Positions 5,565 through 6,229 of a DNA stretch of 6,229 bases are shown here, one piece after another. The position numbers and the translations under genes were made by a program. The notes beneath the pieces are model-generated. The model did not search any database and was not told the DNA's origin. It was given only the letters and a program-made list of their open reading frames with translations. The stretch is taken from NCBI GenBank assembly GCA_020048595.1, contig JAIFMH010000277.1, forward strand, positions 1 to 6,229, given 5' to 3'. Every line of letters starts with the position of its first letter. Position 1 is the stretch's first letter. The stretch is from Bacteroidota bacterium. Lineage in GTDB: Bacteria > Bacteroidota > Bacteroidia > Bacteroidales > UBA4417.

Positions 5565-6229
5565 ATGAAAGTACTCGTTTTAGGTGCAGGTTTAGTTGGA
5601 GGGCCGATGGCTCTCGATCTTGCCAGGAATGGCGAATTTTTAGTTTCATCAGCCGACAGAAGCTCGGAAGCACTGGCACGTCTCAACGGAATAGAAGGAA
5701 TAACCACTGTGCAGGCGGACCTCGATAATGTTGAAGCGCTTAAGTCGTTGGTTATGCAACACGACCTAGTTATTAGTGCAGTTCCTGGTTTTATGGGTTA
5801 CCGTACAATGGAACGGATTATAGAGTGTGGAAAAAATGCTGTAGATATTGCATTTTTCCCTGAAGACATGTTTGCGCTTGATGCAAAAGCAAAAGAAATG
5901 AATGTTACTGCAATTTGTGATATTGGAGTAGCACCCGGAATGAGTAATGTGCTTATTGGTTATGGCGCTTCGATGCTTGATACCCTCGAAAAAGGAATTA
6001 CTTATGTGGGTGGTTTACCTGTTGTACGAACATGGCCATTCGAATATAAAGCTGTTTTTTCGCCGATCGATGTAATTGAGGAATATACACGCCCGGCACG
6101 CTATATTGATGGTGGCAGGTTAGTGGTTCGTGAAGCGCTTTCAGACCCTGAACTAATTGATTTCCCTAATATTGGTACCCTGGAAGCATTCAACAGTGAT
6201 GGCTTACGTACGCTGGCTACCACAGTAAA
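5565..6229 (+). CDS. Saccharopine dehydrogenase / lysine 6-dehydrogenase-like NAD(P)-dependent enzyme, 3' partial
   Basis: The first 221 residues of a cytosolic oxidoreductase are present; the frame stays open to the window edge. The N-terminus is a Rossmann fold with the dinucleotide motif GAGLVG (7-12) and an acidic D31 at the end of the second strand, which usually favours NAD+. Further family marks are HDLVISAVPGFMG (66-78), the catalytic-domain start CDIGVAPGMSNVLIGY (118-133) and the stretch from GGLPVVRTWPFEYK (149) to EEYTRPAR (172-179). These match the saccharopine dehydrogenase family (COG1748-type), especially the short archaeal and bacterial forms grouped with L-lysine 6-dehydrogenase, about 380-400 residues long, so roughly 55% is seen. 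A role in lysine breakdown is likely but not proven, because relatives act on other amino-acid adducts and no lysine gene is adjacent. There is no clear Shine-Dalgarno; the ATG is chosen because it begins the first Rossmann strand. Confidence 0.88.
   Translation, partial: MKVLVLGAGLVGGPMALDLARNGEFLVSSADRSSEALARLNGIEGITTVQADLDNVEALKSLVMQHDLVISAVPGFMGYRTMERIIECGKNAVDIAFFPEDMFALDAKAKEMNVTAICDIGVAPGMSNVLIGYGASMLDTLEKGITYVGGLPVVRTWPFEYKAVFSPIDVIEEYTRPARYIDGGRLVVREALSDPELIDFPNIGTLEAFNSDGLRTLATTV

Overview
The window looks like chromosomal DNA from a member of the Bacteroidota. It is AT-rich, and most starts lack a clear Shine-Dalgarno sequence. Several genes are preceded by the Bacteroidota-type promoter (-33 TTG/TTTG, -7 TAnnTTTG). 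The proteins also read as Bacteroidota versions, notably the M23 peptidase with a long C-terminal extension and the dihydroorotate-dehydrogenase-like protein. I cannot place it to genus. No tRNA, rRNA, CRISPR array, insertion sequence or phage gene was seen.

Left part, minus strand (1-2999). A secreted M23-family zinc metallopeptidase runs leftward from 1658 and off the left edge. Its reading frame is broken between the two halves of the catalytic domain (near 1320-1340): a signal peptide and the HxxxD half lie in one frame, and the GGPHLHFE half plus about 390 further residues lie in another, with no other stop. A perfect 10-bp inverted repeat sits directly before its start codon and overlaps the predicted -7 element. 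Upstream of it, also on the minus strand, is a 394-residue major facilitator superfamily transporter (1815-2999) with a good -7 box and a 13-bp palindrome near its expected transcription start.

Right part, plus strand (3230-6229). Transcribed divergently from the transporter is a 328-residue dihydroorotate-dehydrogenase-like flavoprotein. It keeps the FMN-binding fold signature but lacks the class 1A catalytic cysteine. A 344-base stretch without a convincing gene follows (4217-4560). It holds weak hairpins, a 39-52 codon open frame of doubtful status and a promoter. Next comes a 301-residue EamA/DMT-type transporter. The last gene, cut by the right edge, is a saccharopine dehydrogenase / lysine 6-dehydrogenase-like NAD(P)-dependent enzyme starting at 5565.

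The genes do not form an obvious pathway or defence island. Each appears to have its own promoter, and the set reads as ordinary housekeeping and transport genes. I did not find evidence of a new multi-gene system. The points most worth checking are the broken peptidase frame, the palindrome at its start and the degenerate active site of the dihydroorotate-dehydrogenase-like protein.
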